Shown: positions 1 through 9,395 of the stretch, piece by piece
Position numbering within the stretch: position 1 is the first letter of the stretch
Layout of the letters: every line of letters begins with the position of its first letter
NCBI GenBank assembly: GCA_934247225.1
Contig: CAKQJE010000012.1
Location: forward strand, 1-64,000
Direction: 5' to 3'
Length of the DNA: 64,000 bases
Source of the DNA: an uncultured Clostridia bacterium
Lineage (GTDB): Bacteria > Bacillota > Clostridia > Christensenellales > Borkfalkiaceae
Notes under the pieces: generated by a model
The model's input: only the letters and a program-made list of their open reading frames with translations
What the model was told of the DNA's origin: nothing
Database searches by the model: none
Position numbers and translations under genes: made by a program

Positions 1-1
1 G

Positions 2-1153
2 ATCGGAAAAGGTATTGACCTTGAAGGCGGATATTACGCCGTTCTCACCCCTAAGGACGGAACGACGGCAAATACCGAAGAAATCGACGCCGTTATCGAA
101 ACTCTCAGATCGAGACTAGACGAGAACGGTTACACCGAAGCAACCATCACCAGACAGGATAACGGTCTCAGAGTGGAAATCCCCGCGATCGACAATCCCG
201 ACGAAGTTATGGAACTTATCGGCGATCAGGGCGAACTTCAATTCAGAGATTCCAAGGGTAACGTTAAGGTAAGAGGCGAACACGTCAAGAACGCGAGAGC
301 GGGCTACAACGAAGACGGCGACCCGACCGTATATCTTGAATTTACGACCGAAGGAGCTAAACTTTTCGCAAGCGCGACCAAAGCTATCGCCGCCAAGGAA
401 GACGGAGTTGAAAACAAGCTTTCCATTTACCTCGGAGACAGATTGATTTCTTCTCCTACGGTAAGCGAAGAAATTCCCAACGGAAACGCTACGATTACCG
501 GTATCGATTCTTACGATACTGCGAAAACGATAGCGTCCGTCATAAAGAGCGGTTCTTTGTCCATAAGCTTCCGTATAAGCGAATCGAGACAGATCAGTGC
601 AACGCTCGGCGATAACGTTTTAAACGGAGCTATGATTGCCGCGGCTATAGGTCTCGTGTTTATTTTCATTCTTATGATTACTTTCTACAGAGGAATGGGC
701 GTAGCTTCTTCTATCGCGCTTATGATTTACGTTATACTTTACGTCGCTATTCTCGCGCTTTTCCCGGGAGTTCAGCTCACGTTCCCCGGTATCGCGGGTA
801 TTATCCTTTCGATAGGTATGGCGGTCGATGCGAACGTAGTTATTTTCGAGAGAATCAAGGACGAATACGGCAACGGAAAGAGAGTTAAAGCTTCGATCGA
901 TTCGGGCTTCAAGAGAGCGGTTGTTACCGTTTTGGACTCCAACGTTACGATTATTATCGCTTCGATAGTTCTCTGGATATTCTGCTCGGGTTCTATTAAG
1001 GGCTTCGCGATAACTCTTTTCCTCGGCGTTATAGTTTCGCTTTTCACGGCTATTTTCGTAACGAGATGGCTCATTAACGTTATGAGACCGTTCGGCGGAG
1101 AAGAAGACGAAGGCGCGGCTAAACTCTTCAACCTTAAAAGGAGGGACGCGTAA
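2..1153 (+). CDS. secD: Protein translocase subunit SecD (5' end outside window)
   Basis: SecD is an RND-family membrane protein that works with SecF and SecYEG to use the proton-motive force for late steps of protein export. The reading frame is open from base 2, so the true start and first membrane helix lie outside the window. The visible part begins with the GxDLEGG motif, continues through the P1-like extracytoplasmic domain, and ends in a block of five hydrophobic segments carrying AVDANVVIFERIKDE, the classic SecD membrane motif. An internal ATG at 173 is not the real start because the SecD motif lies upstream of it. The stop codon overlaps the ATG of secF by one base (TAATG), implying coupled translation. 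Confidence is high. Confidence 0.96.
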   Translation: MGKGIDLEGGYYAVLTPKDGTTANTEEIDAVIETLRSRLDENGYTEATITRQDNGLRVEIPAIDNPDEVMELIGDQGELQFRDSKGNVKVRGEHVKNARAGYNEDGDPTVYLEFTTEGAKLFASATKAIAAKEDGVENKLSIYLGDRLISSPTVSEEIPNGNATITGIDSYDTAKTIASVIKSGSLSISFRISESRQISATLGDNVLNGAMIAAAIGLVFIFILMITFYRGMGVASSIALMIYVILYVAILALFPGVQLTFPGIAGIILSIGMAVDANVVIFERIKDEYGNGKRVKASIDSGFKRAVVTVLDSNVTIIIASIVLWIFCSGSIKGFAITLFLGVIVSLFTAIFVTRWLINVMRPFGGEEDEGAAKLFNLKRRDA

Positions 1154-2268
1154 TGGGTAACTCTCTTAAAAACAAAAAGATTAAAATCGTAGAAAAATTC
1201 GGAATATTTATTTCCGTAAGTTTGCTTGTGATAATCGCGGGCGTCGTAATGCTTTTCGTTCAGGGTATGAACCTCGGCGTTGAATTCAAAGGCGGTATGA
1301 CTTTCGAAGTCGAAATCGCGAACGACGTAGTTTCAAGCAATATCAGCGGCGCCGAAGAAGACGATTTCAAAGCCGATATCAACAGCTGGCTCGCTTCGGG
1401 AAATGTTAAACTCGGCGAAGATACTTACAAGTTCAATCCCGCGGCTAACGTTCAGAAATCGGGCGACAACACTTTCGAATTCAGAGTAGATAAAGACGCA
1501 TTGAAAAACGGCGCGGCTTATGTTCTCGACACCAACAGCGACGGATTTACCGAAGTATTCTCGAAAGAAACGGGCGCAATGAGCGTTGCGATCAAAAATC
1601 ACGTTATCGATTGGGTTAAAGAAAACAAAGGCATGACGCTTACCGAAGACGAAGTAAACGTTAAAACGCATACTATCGGAAACGAAGTAATGCAGGCGAT
1701 TATCAAAAACGCGGCTATCGCAGTTGCTGTTGCCGTTGCGGTAATCCTTGTTTATATCGCTATCAGATTCACCTGGATTTCGGGTCTCGCGGCAATTCTC
1801 GCGCTCGTTCACGACGTACTCGTTATGACGGCTTGCACGATTATTTTCCAGATTCCCGTCAACTCGACGTTTATTGCGGCGATAATCACTATCATAGGTT
1901 ATTCGATCAACGCGACGATCGTTATTTTCGACCGTGTAAGAGAACTTGAAAAGAGTCCTTCGGATTCTCTTCTTACCGACGCGGAGATCGCGAACAAAGC
2001 AATCACAAGCACCGTTTGGAGATCTATTCTTACGACCATAACCACTTTGGTAATGATCGTAGCTCTTGCGATTTTCGGTAACTCGACCATTCGTGAGTTT
2101 GCTCTTCCGATAATCTTCGGACTTATCGCAGGCGCTTATTCGTCGGTACTTCTTTCTGCTCCTATCTGGGTATACCTCAGAAAACTGTTCAGAATGTCCG
2201 GCAAAAGACCGAAAGTAAAAGCAAAAGCAATAAAGAGCGAGGCTGCTACGGAAGCGGCTCAGGCTTAA
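1153..2268 (+). CDS. secF: Protein translocase subunit SecF
   Basis: This is the partner of SecD in the SecDF export motor. The protein has 371 residues, with an N-terminal membrane helix (about residues 17-37), an extracytoplasmic domain, and a C-terminal block of membrane helices containing the SecF signature IIGYSINATIVIFDRVRE. It is longer than the roughly 300 residues usual for stand-alone SecF; the extra length is in the extracytoplasmic loop (about residues 55-165). The Lys/Ala-rich C-terminal tail is cytoplasmic. It follows secD with a one-base stop/start overlap and is followed by a strong terminator. Many Bacillus species have a fused SecDF; here the two are separate genes. Confidence 0.96.
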   Translation: MGNSLKNKKIKIVEKFGIFISVSLLVIIAGVVMLFVQGMNLGVEFKGGMTFEVEIANDVVSSNISGAEEDDFKADINSWLASGNVKLGEDTYKFNPAANVQKSGDNTFEFRVDKDALKNGAAYVLDTNSDGFTEVFSKETGAMSVAIKNHVIDWVKENKGMTLTEDEVNVKTHTIGNEVMQAIIKNAAIAVAVAVAVILVYIAIRFTWISGLAAILALVHDVLVMTACTIIFQIPVNSTFIAAIITIIGYSINATIVIFDRVRELEKSPSDSLLTDAEIANKAITSTVWRSILTTITTLVMIVALAIFGNSTIREFALPIIFGLIAGAYSSVLLSAPIWVYLRKLFRMSGKRPKVKAKAIKSEAATEAAQA

Positions 2269-2281
2269 TCGAAACAATTTC

Positions 2282-2308
2282 GGGCGGACTTAGTATCCGC
2301 CCTTTTTT
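2282..2308 (+). terminator. Intrinsic terminator after secDF
   Basis: A seven-base stem GGGCGGA/TCCGCCC is followed at once by six T residues. It ends the secDF transcript. A TATAAT hexamer at 2325-2330, just downstream, may belong to the recJ promoter, but I see no good -35 box for it. Confidence 0.9.
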
Positions 2309-2384
2309 GTTTAATGCGAACACGTATAATATATCTATACGGATACGAAACACAGATAACATATAAAATCGGGCAAAGAATAAA

Positions 2385-4655
2385 ATGGTAATAACGAAAA
2401 CGCCGCTAGAGGGCATTGAAAATTTAATAACTGAAATATCGGAAAGATGCGGCGTGTCGGCGGCTTTTTCAAAACTTCTTGCGTTAAGAGGGATAAAATC
2501 CGCGGAAGAAGCCGAAAAATTTATTAAGCCCGACAAAAAGAATTTGTACGACCCGTTTTTGTTTACGGGTATGAAAGAAGCCGTTTCGAGGATAGAAGAA
2601 GCGAAAGCCAACGGCGAAACGGTTGTCGTTTACGGCGATTACGACGCGGACGGCATTTCTGCAACGACGATTATGTACAGAGGGCTTGTAAGTTACGGGC
2701 TGGAAACGTATGCGGTGGTTCCCGAAAGGGAAAACGGTTACGGGCTTACGGCGGGTGTGCTTGAAAGAGTTCTCGAAGAATATTGCCCCGACCTTATCAT
2801 TACCGTCGACTGCGGAATTTCGGCGTATACCGAAATAGAGGAACTCAAAGACCTCGGCGTTGACGTTATCGTCACCGATCACCACGAAATTCCCGAACAA
2901 ATTCCCGATTGTACGGTTATAAACTGCAAACTCGAAGGTTATCCGTTCGACGGGCTTTGCGGCGCGGGCGTTGCTTATAAAGTTATCCGCGCGCTCACGG
3001 GCGAGTCTGCCGATAAATATCTCGACCTTGTCGCCGTAGCCACGATTGCGGACAGTATGCCGCTCACGGACGAAAACAGAATTCTCGTAAGCGAGGGGCT
3101 GAAACTTATTAAAAGCGGCAGGGGGGCGAAAGCTTTAAGGGCTTTGGCGGAAGTCGGCGGAATGAAAGAGACGGGCGCGCAATCGCTTGCTTATTCGATC
3201 GCGCCGAGAATAAACGCCGCAGGCAGAATGGGCGACGCGTATTCTGCGCTCGCCGCGTTCACGTCGGACGATAATTTCGAAATAAAAATCCTTGCCGACA
3301 AGCTCAATTCCTATAACGTCGCGCGGCAGACCGAATGCGACGAATTGTATAAATCGGCAAAGGCGCTTTTAAAAAACAAATCGCCGTTTTCGAGGGTGAT
3401 TGTATTATCGGACGAAACCTGGAAATCGGGGATAATCGGTATCGTTGCGGCGAAACTTATGGAAGAATACCGCAAACCCGCGATACTGTTCGCCGAGCAG
3501 GGCGACGTTCTGCACGGCAGCGCGAGATCGTTTGGCGAAATCAATATATATAAAGCGTTATCGTCCGCCAAGGACGTTTTAGAAGGCTTCGGCGGACACT
3601 CGCAAGCCGCGGGAGTCACGATAAAAAAGGAAAATCTCGGTCGGCTCGAAGAAATTCTGAACGATTACATATCCGAAAACTACGGAACGGAGATTTTCTC
3701 GGGCGATACGGAAGTGGACGGAATAATAACGGGTAAGTTCGGGATAGAGCTTGCCAGGGAATTAGAGCTTATGGAGCCTTGCGGGGTCGGAAACAGGCGC
3801 CCCGTGTTTGCGCTCGATATAAACGAAGCTTACGCTTCGCCGATCAAATTCGGCTCGCCGCACGTTTCGTTCTCCACGCCGAAAATCGACCTTATGTATT
3901 TCAACGGCTACGACGATTTGTCCGTTTTAAATTCGGCAAGCGAAAAGATAGTCGTTTTCGAACCGAAAATATCCGTTTATAACGGCAGAGAATCTCTGAA
4001 AGGATATGTAAAAAGCGTTTTCCCGATCGTGGACGACGGGGAAGCGGTAAGGCAGTCGCTTTTCGAAAATCAACTTTCGTGTGAGAAAGAAAACGAAAAT
4101 ACGGAGACGATAGACACCGCGAAAGCGCGGGAATTTATCCGCGAAGCCGAACGCGAAATTTACGGAACGCTTTTCGTTATAAACAATCCCGAAACGGCAA
4201 AGGTTTTTCCCGAGCTTCAAAATACGGAAAAACAACTGTTAAAGCCGTGCGCTCGCGGAAATCTCAATGTATTGTGCTACGGGCTTTCGGGCGGAGATTA
4301 CGGCGAATACGAGCGGGTAGTCTTTCTCGACAAACCGCTTTTCGTGCCTTTTACCGCCACGAAAACGTATGTGAACGCGGAAATAAACGGTTTCGATTTC
4401 GACGGAACGTATGCCGACAGAGACAAACTTATCGGAATATATCTTAAACTTAAAAGTATAACCGACGGTTTTTCGTCGGTAAAGGAAGCATGTTCGAAAA
4501 CGGGTGAAACGTATGCGGAAAAATTGATATTCGCGCTCAAAGTTTTCGAAGAGGTCGGTTTGATCGAAAAACGCGGCGCCAAATATTTTATCGCGAGCGG
4601 GAAAAAATGCGATCTGAACGCTTCCGTTATATATAACAGAGTAAAAAATCACTGA
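2385..4655 (+). CDS. recJ: Single-stranded-DNA-specific exonuclease RecJ
   Basis: RecJ degrades single-stranded DNA 5' to 3' in recombination and repair. The 756-residue protein carries the DHH-phosphoesterase motifs: DYDADGISATT near residues 84-95, VDCGIS, and DHHE near residue 164. It also has the DHHA1 signature GFGGHSQAAG near residue 400, followed by an OB-fold region and a long C-terminal extension typical of Firmicutes (Bacillus RecJ is about 790 residues). The start is the first ATG that precedes the conserved region; the ribosome binding site is weak. It begins a run of four same-strand genes (recJ, relA, MBL hydrolase, hemZ). In Bacillus apt lies between recJ and relA; here it is absent. 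Confidence 0.95.
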   Translation: MVITKTPLEGIENLITEISERCGVSAAFSKLLALRGIKSAEEAEKFIKPDKKNLYDPFLFTGMKEAVSRIEEAKANGETVVVYGDYDADGISATTIMYRGLVSYGLETYAVVPERENGYGLTAGVLERVLEEYCPDLIITVDCGISAYTEIEELKDLGVDVIVTDHHEIPEQIPDCTVINCKLEGYPFDGLCGAGVAYKVIRALTGESADKYLDLVAVATIADSMPLTDENRILVSEGLKLIKSGRGAKALRALAEVGGMKETGAQSLAYSIAPRINAAGRMGDAYSALAAFTSDDNFEIKILADKLNSYNVARQTECDELYKSAKALLKNKSPFSRVIVLSDETWKSGIIGIVAAKLMEEYRKPAILFAEQGDVLHGSARSFGEINIYKALSSAKDVLEGFGGHSQAAGVTIKKENLGRLEEILNDYISENYGTEIFSGDTEVDGIITGKFGIELARELELMEPCGVGNRRPVFALDINEAYASPIKFGSPHVSFSTPKIDLMYFNGYDDLSVLNSASEKIVVFEPKISVYNGRESLKGYVKSVFPIVDDGEAVRQSLFENQLSCEKENENTETIDTAKAREFIREAEREIYGTLFVINNPETAKVFPELQNTEKQLLKPCARGNLNVLCYGLSGGDYGEYERVVFLDKPLFVPFTATKTYVNAEINGFDFDGTYADRDKLIGIYLKLKSITDGFSSVKEACSKTGETYAEKLIFALKVFEEVGLIEKRGAKYFIASGKKCDLNASVIYNRVKNH

Positions 4656-4692
4656 AATAAAGAACGTCAAAAACTAAGCAAAATCGAAAGTT

Positions 4693-6825
4693 ATGTACGA
4701 AGAAATTGTAGAAAGCATCGAAAAAAGTTATTCGCCGAAAGAATGCGAAGTTCTGGAAAAGGCATTTTTGTTCGCGCAAAAAGCGCACGAAGGGCAGAAA
4801 CGCGCTTCCGGCGAGGAATATTTCACGCACCCCGTTGCGGTCGCGCAAATTCTCGTCGACCTCGGAATGGATTATTACACCATTGCCGCGGCTTTTTTGC
4901 ATGACGTAATCGAGGACACGCCCGTTTCGGAGGGCGATATAAAGGAGGCTTTCGGTGACGAGATTCTGGAACTCGTCGAGGGCGTTACGAAACTCGACAA
5001 AATCGAATTCAAATCTCACGAAGAAGAGCAAGCGGAGAACTTTAAAAAGATTTTCGTCTCGATGGCGAAAGATATAAGGGTTATCATTATCAAGCTTGCG
5101 GACAGACTTCACAATATGCGTTCGCTCAACTTTCTGTCCAAAGAACGACAGCTGAGAATGGCGCGCGAAACGCTCGATATTTACGCGCCCATTGCGGGCA
5201 GACTCGGTATTTCGCAGATAAAATGCGAACTCGAAGATTTATGTCTTAAATATCTCGACCCCGAAGCATACGAATATCTCGCCGTCAATATCAACAGTCA
5301 GATAAGCGAGAGAAAGGAATTCGTAAATTTCGTCGTGAACGAGATTAAAAAAATACTGAAAGACTCGAACATCGAGGGCGAAGTTTTCGGCAGAACAAAG
5401 CATTTTTACAGCATTTATAAAAAAATGAAGCGTCAGAACAAGACGCTCGATCAGATTTACGACCTTACCGCCGTGAGAATTATCGTCGACACGGTGGATC
5501 AGTGCTACGAACTTTTCGGAAAAATTCACCAGGAGTGGAAGCCTATTCCCGGCAGAATCAAGGATTATATCGCCACGCCGAAAGAGAATATGTACCAAAG
5601 TTTACACACAACGGTCGTAACGAATATCGGTAAAATCTTCGAAATTCAGATCCGAACCAAGGAGATGAACCGCACGGCGGAATTCGGTATCGCCGCGCAT
5701 TGGAAATATAAGGAAAACAAAGAGAATACCGACGCTTTCGATAAAAAACTCAGCTGGATAAGAGAAGTTATGGAATGGCAGGGCGGACTTAACAATTCCA
5801 CCGAATTCCTCGAAAGCTTGAAAGGCGACCTTTATAATAACGAGGTGCTTGTGTTCACGCCGAAAGGCGAGGTTATAAGCCTTGTAAAGGACGCAACGCC
5901 TATCGATTACGCGTATAAAATTCATACCGAAGTAGGCAATAAATGCGTCGGCGCGAAAGTAAACGGAAAAATGGTTCCGTTAAACACCACGCTTCAAGTC
6001 GGCGACGTAGTTGAAATAGTCACTTCCAAACTTTCGAAAGGTCCTTCGTGGGATTGGCTCAGGATTGCAAAATCTTCGGGCGCGAAAGCTAAAATCAAAG
6101 CCTTTTACAAAAAGGCGATGCAGGTCGATAACGAAAAACTCGGCAAATCCATGCTCGAAAACGAGGCTAAAAACCGCGGATATAATTTCGGCGAACTTCT
6201 TAACCCCGTGAGCTTCGAGCGGCTCAGTCAAAAGCTTTCGGTATCCACGCCCGAGGAAATGTACGCGGCGGTCGGTTGCGGAGCAATCACCATAAACAGC
6301 GTGCTTTTAAAGCTTATCGATTTCCACAGAAAGGAAACCCCCACGCCCGAAAAGATTGCGGAGAGCAAAATCAAGCGCAGTTCCGAGAACGTCGGCGGCG
6401 TTAAAATCAAGGGAATGAGCGGACTTCTGGTTCGTTTTGCGGGCTGTTGCAATCCCGTTCCCGGCGACGATATAGTGGGTTTTGTTTCGAGGGGCAGAGG
6501 CGTAACCGTCCACAGGCGCGATTGCCCGAATATGAAAAACGAAGACCCGGGAAGGCTTCTCGAAGCCGAATGGGTCGGCGATCAGGGGTCTTACAGCGTC
6601 TCGATAAGGGTTATCGGCGGCGAGGACGCGCCCATTCTCGTGTGCGTTTCCAATGCCTGCACCGAACTCGGACTCCTGATTGTTTCCGTCAACGGAAGAA
6701 TAGACGTTAAAAATCATCAGTCGATAGTCGAGTTTACGATTAAGCTCGGCAAGAAAGGGGATCTGGACTTGCTTATAAACAAGGTAAACCAGAATTCCTG
6801 CATCACGGACATATTCAGAATATGA
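4693..6825 (+). CDS. relA: Bifunctional (p)ppGpp synthetase/hydrolase, RSH family
   Basis: This makes and degrades the alarmone (p)ppGpp in the stringent response. Domains in order: an HD hydrolase domain (about 40-160, with HDVIEDT), a RelA/SpoT synthetase domain (about 240-350, with the signature around RIKDYIATPKENMYQSLHTT), a TGS domain (about 395-455), a conserved Cys-Cys zinc-finger-like segment (FAGCCNPVPGDD) and a C-terminal ACT domain. Both the hydrolase and synthetase motifs look intact, so a bifunctional enzyme is expected. Its 710 residues are typical of Firmicutes Rel. The stop codon overlaps the start of the next gene by four bases (ATGA), so the two are translationally coupled. 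Confidence 0.96.
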   Translation: MYEEIVESIEKSYSPKECEVLEKAFLFAQKAHEGQKRASGEEYFTHPVAVAQILVDLGMDYYTIAAAFLHDVIEDTPVSEGDIKEAFGDEILELVEGVTKLDKIEFKSHEEEQAENFKKIFVSMAKDIRVIIIKLADRLHNMRSLNFLSKERQLRMARETLDIYAPIAGRLGISQIKCELEDLCLKYLDPEAYEYLAVNINSQISERKEFVNFVVNEIKKILKDSNIEGEVFGRTKHFYSIYKKMKRQNKTLDQIYDLTAVRIIVDTVDQCYELFGKIHQEWKPIPGRIKDYIATPKENMYQSLHTTVVTNIGKIFEIQIRTKEMNRTAEFGIAAHWKYKENKENTDAFDKKLSWIREVMEWQGGLNNSTEFLESLKGDLYNNEVLVFTPKGEVISLVKDATPIDYAYKIHTEVGNKCVGAKVNGKMVPLNTTLQVGDVVEIVTSKLSKGPSWDWLRIAKSSGAKAKIKAFYKKAMQVDNEKLGKSMLENEAKNRGYNFGELLNPVSFERLSQKLSVSTPEEMYAAVGCGAITINSVLLKLIDFHRKETPTPEKIAESKIKRSSENVGGVKIKGMSGLLVRFAGCCNPVPGDDIVGFVSRGRGVTVHRRDCPNMKNEDPGRLLEAEWVGDQGSYSVSIRVIGGEDAPILVCVSNACTELGLLIVSVNGRIDVKNHQSIVEFTIKLGKKGDLDLLINKVNQNSCITDIFRI

Positions 6826-7448
6826 TAAAAATAATCAAAAAACCCGTCGAACCGATCGATGCAAACGCTTATATCGTACTCGATACGGAAACTAAAAAAT
6901 GCCTGATAATCGACTTCGGCGCGGACTTTTCACATTTAATGAGCCTTTGTAAGGACTTAAATGCGGAGGTCTGTGGCGCGATACTCACTCACGGACATTT
7001 CGATCACGCAATGAGCGGATATCTCGCGAAAGACTACGGGGTTAAGGTTTACGTTCCCGAGGGCGACGAGAAAATGCTTTATTCGGACGATAATTTAGCA
7101 AAACGTTTCGGGATAACGGGCGCGCCGTTTTATCACGCCGACGAAGTTTTAAAGGAGGGCAAAACGGAAATCGGGGGAATACCGATAGAAGTTATTTCCA
7201 CGCCCGGGCATACCGAGGGGTCGAGTTGTTTTATCATCGACGGCAAACTCTTCACGGGCGACACCCTCTTTTTCGGGTCGTACGGAAACACGAGTTTTCC
7301 GGGCGGAAGCTTCGTAAAGATTAAAAATTCGATACAGAACAAGCTTTTCAAACTCGACGGAGACTACGAGGTTTTTCCCGGTCACGGCGAAAACACAACG
7401 CTCGATTACGAAAGAAAACATAATTACATCAACTACGATAATTATTGA
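6822..7448 (+). CDS. MBL-fold metallo-hydrolase (glyoxalase II-like)
   Basis: This is a 208-residue metallo-beta-lactamase-fold hydrolase. It has the zinc-binding motif THGHFDH at residues 56-62, a downstream PGHTEGS histidine, the GDTLF aspartate and a C-terminal PGHGENT histidine, so the full two-metal site appears present. It belongs to the YqgX/GloB-like branch often found after relA in Firmicutes. Possible substrates are thioesters such as S-lactoylglutathione analogues, but the sequence does not decide this. It overlaps relA by four bases and is followed nine bases later by hemZ. Confidence 0.88.
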   Translation: MIKIIKKPVEPIDANAYIVLDTETKKCLIIDFGADFSHLMSLCKDLNAEVCGAILTHGHFDHAMSGYLAKDYGVKVYVPEGDEKMLYSDDNLAKRFGITGAPFYHADEVLKEGKTEIGGIPIEVISTPGHTEGSSCFIIDGKLFTGDTLFFGSYGNTSFPGGSFVKIKNSIQNKLFKLDGDYEVFPGHGENTTLDYERKHNYINYDNY

Positions 7449-7457
7449 TAAAAAAAT

Positions 7458-8825
7458 ATGATAATCACCGATACGCCCTGGCTCGAAGCCGAATTTATCG
7501 AGGAAAGCAAATTTTTCTCAAATCTTACCGATAAAAACGTTATAACGCACTCCGCGAGAGAAGAGGGCGGTTTTTTCATAAACGAAATTACCATAGACAA
7601 AAAGCCTTATTCGTTTGCCGACAGGCACGCTTATAAGGACGAACTCGAACATAAGCGTTATTTCAGAAGATTCGCAAAGCTTGCGTTATATCTCGCTTTG
7701 TCGGATTTCACGGGCGAAAAGCTGGAATGGGGCGCGCTTACGGGCATACGTCCCGTTAAATTTGCATATTCCGAGGGTAAAAAATGGCGTGAAATTATGG
7801 GTGAAGAGATGAAAGTTTCGCCCGAAAAGCTCGATATGGTCGCAAGAATAATGGATGAGCAGAAGGGCATTTATTCGCTTGACGACGATAACGCCGATTT
7901 CTTTGTGAGTATTCCGTTCTGTCCGTCGAGATGCGCTTACTGCTCGTTTGTTTCAAACGAGATAGGCAGGGAAAAACAAGTTCCCGAATATGTTTCGGCG
8001 ATATGCGAAGAAATCGAGGAGACTAAGCCGTTTTTTAAAAAATACCGCTCGTTTTACGTCGGCGGAGGAACGCCGATTTCCCTTCCGATAAAAGAACTCG
8101 AACGGGTACTGAAAGCCATAGGCAGCCCGAACGTCGAATATACGGTGGAGGCGGGAAGACCCGATTGCATAACGGACGAGGTTCTTTCGATGCTCAAAGA
8201 ATACGGCGTTACGAGAATTTGCGTAAATCCGCAGACTTTTAACGACAAAACTCTGGCGGAAATCGGAAGAAAACATACCGTAAAAGATATTTTCGATAAG
8301 TACGCGTTGGCGAGAAAATACGATTTCGATATCAATATGGATCTGATCGCGGGGCTTACGGGCGAAACGTTCGAGGACTTCAAATACAGTATCGACGCAT
8401 GTTCGGAGCTTTCTCCCGACAACGTAACGGTACATACTTTATCGCTTAAAAAGGGCAGCGTTCTGAAAGAAAAAACCGAGCGGCTCGGCGCGGGCGAAAT
8501 TAAGAAAATGATCGATTACTCAGCCTATAAGTTGATTAACGAGGGTTTTTCGCCTTATTATATGTATCGTCAGAAGTATATGGCGGGCAATCTCGAAAAC
8601 ACGGGTTACACGAAAAAGGGCAAGGCTTGCGTTTACAATATCGACGTTATGGAAGAAATTTCGTCCAATCCCGCATGCGGGGCGAACGGAGTTTCGAAAA
8701 GACTGTTTAAAAATGACGACAGGATAGAAAGATACGGCGCGCCGAAAGACATAAAAACCTATATAGGGAAAATCGATAAAATTATCTCCGACAAGCGCGA
8801 ATTTTTCGGCTCAAACAAGCGCTGA
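7458..8825 (+). CDS. hemZ: Radical SAM coproporphyrinogen dehydrogenase-like protein HemZ
   Basis: This is a radical SAM enzyme of the HemN/HemZ family. Cysteines 155, 159 and 162 form the CxxxCxxC iron-sulfur cluster site (CPSRCAYC), and YVGGGTP follows as the family's SAM-binding GGGTP motif. About 150 residues precede the cluster, as in Bacillus HemZ. No other haem genes are nearby, so the true substrate is uncertain; HemN-like proteins include non-haem enzymes. Its last codons form the first units of a 24-bp degenerate tandem repeat that continues past the stop codon. Confidence 0.85.
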   Translation: MIITDTPWLEAEFIEESKFFSNLTDKNVITHSAREEGGFFINEITIDKKPYSFADRHAYKDELEHKRYFRRFAKLALYLALSDFTGEKLEWGALTGIRPVKFAYSEGKKWREIMGEEMKVSPEKLDMVARIMDEQKGIYSLDDDNADFFVSIPFCPSRCAYCSFVSNEIGREKQVPEYVSAICEEIEETKPFFKKYRSFYVGGGTPISLPIKELERVLKAIGSPNVEYTVEAGRPDCITDEVLSMLKEYGVTRICVNPQTFNDKTLAEIGRKHTVKDIFDKYALARKYDFDINMDLIAGLTGETFEDFKYSIDACSELSPDNVTVHTLSLKKGSVLKEKTERLGAGEIKKMIDYSAYKLINEGFSPYYMYRQKYMAGNLENTGYTKKGKACVYNIDVMEEISSNPACGANGVSKRLFKNDDRIERYGAPKDIKTYIGKIDKIISDKREFFGSNKR

Positions 8826-8909
8826 TTTTTCGGCTCGGATAAGTGCTGTTATTCGGTTTAGACAAGTGTTGATTATTTACCTTAGACAAGCGTGAAGTTT
8901 TCGGCGCGG
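8791..8909 (+). repeat. Five degenerate 24-bp tandem units across the hemZ stop codon
   Basis: Units lie at 8791-8814, 8815-8838, 8839-8861, 8862-8885 and 8886-8909. Each begins A(C/T)AAG(C/T)G and the best conserved share a TTTTTCGGC core. The first unit encodes the hemZ C-terminus, the second contains its TGA stop codon at 8823-8825, and the rest are non-coding. Unit length is 24 in four cases and 23 in one, that is, eight codons. Confidence 0.75.
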
Positions 8910-8962
8910 ACGATAAAAAATAAAAACGGACGAAAAATCGGAATAAACTATATAAAAATTAC

Positions 8963-8992
8963 GCAATCGCATTAAAACGATTGCTTTTTTTT
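8963..8992 (+). terminator. Terminator of the recJ-relA-hemZ run
   Basis: A seven-base stem GCAATCG/CGATTGC with an eight-base loop is followed by eight T residues. Its 3' arm overlaps the -35 box of the next promoter. Confidence 0.85.
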
Positions 8993-9009
8993 ATTATATG
9001 TGGTAATAT
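8981..9009 (+). promoter_or_regulatory. Sigma-A-type promoter for rpsO
   Basis: A TTGCTT box (8981-8986) and a TAATAT box (9004-9009) are separated by 17 bp. The -35 box lies inside the stem and T-tract of the preceding terminator. The leader contains a small hairpin (CGCTTC/GAAGCG, near 9055-9071) just before the ribosome binding site. S15 autoregulates through leader structures in many bacteria; whether it does here cannot be seen. Confidence 0.55.
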
Positions 9010-9098
9010 GTTTGTAGTTGCTCGTTGCGCAGTACGGCGAATACTCGACGCCGCGCTTCGCTTTGAAGCGAAAATTTCCATTCAGGAGGATAAACAAC

Positions 9099-9362
9099 AT
9101 GGAAAAAGAAAGAAAATCGGAAATCATCAACACTTACAAAAGACACGACGGAGACACGGGTTCCGCAGAAGTTCAGATCGCTCTTTTAACCGAGAGAATC
9201 AACCACCTCAACGAACACCTTAAACTTAACAACAACGATAAGCATTCTCGTCGCGGACTTTTGAAAATGGTTGGTCGCAGAAAGGGTATGCTCGATTATC
9301 TCAAATCCGTAGATATCGAGAAATACAGAGAAATCATCGCTAAACTCGGACTCAGAAAGTAA
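9099..9362 (+). CDS. rpsO: Small ribosomal subunit protein S15
   Basis: S15 binds 16S rRNA in the central domain of the 30S subunit. The 87-residue product has the expected family length and the HDGDTGSAEVQ and SRRGLLKMVGRRKGMLDYL motifs. The start is the ATG at 9099, preceded by AGGAGG at 9084-9089; an in-frame upstream start at 9018 would add 27 residues not found in S15. It has its own promoter and terminator, with pnp 435 bases downstream, the classic rpsO-pnp order. Confidence 0.97.
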   Translation: MEKERKSEIINTYKRHDGDTGSAEVQIALLTERINHLNEHLKLNNNDKHSRRGLLKMVGRRKGMLDYLKSVDIEKYREIIAKLGLRK

Positions 9363-9369
9363 AAATTCG

Positions 9370-9395
9370 GGGAGTATTTTTATACTCCCTTTTTT
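9370..9395 (+). terminator. Terminator after rpsO
   Basis: A perfect eight-base stem GGGAGTAT/ATACTCCC with a four-base T loop is followed by six T residues. Confidence 0.9.

Noticed and set aside
1333..2277. Minus-strand open frame of 314 codons
   Set aside because: It is an antisense shadow of secF, Arg/Ser rich and without a plausible start.
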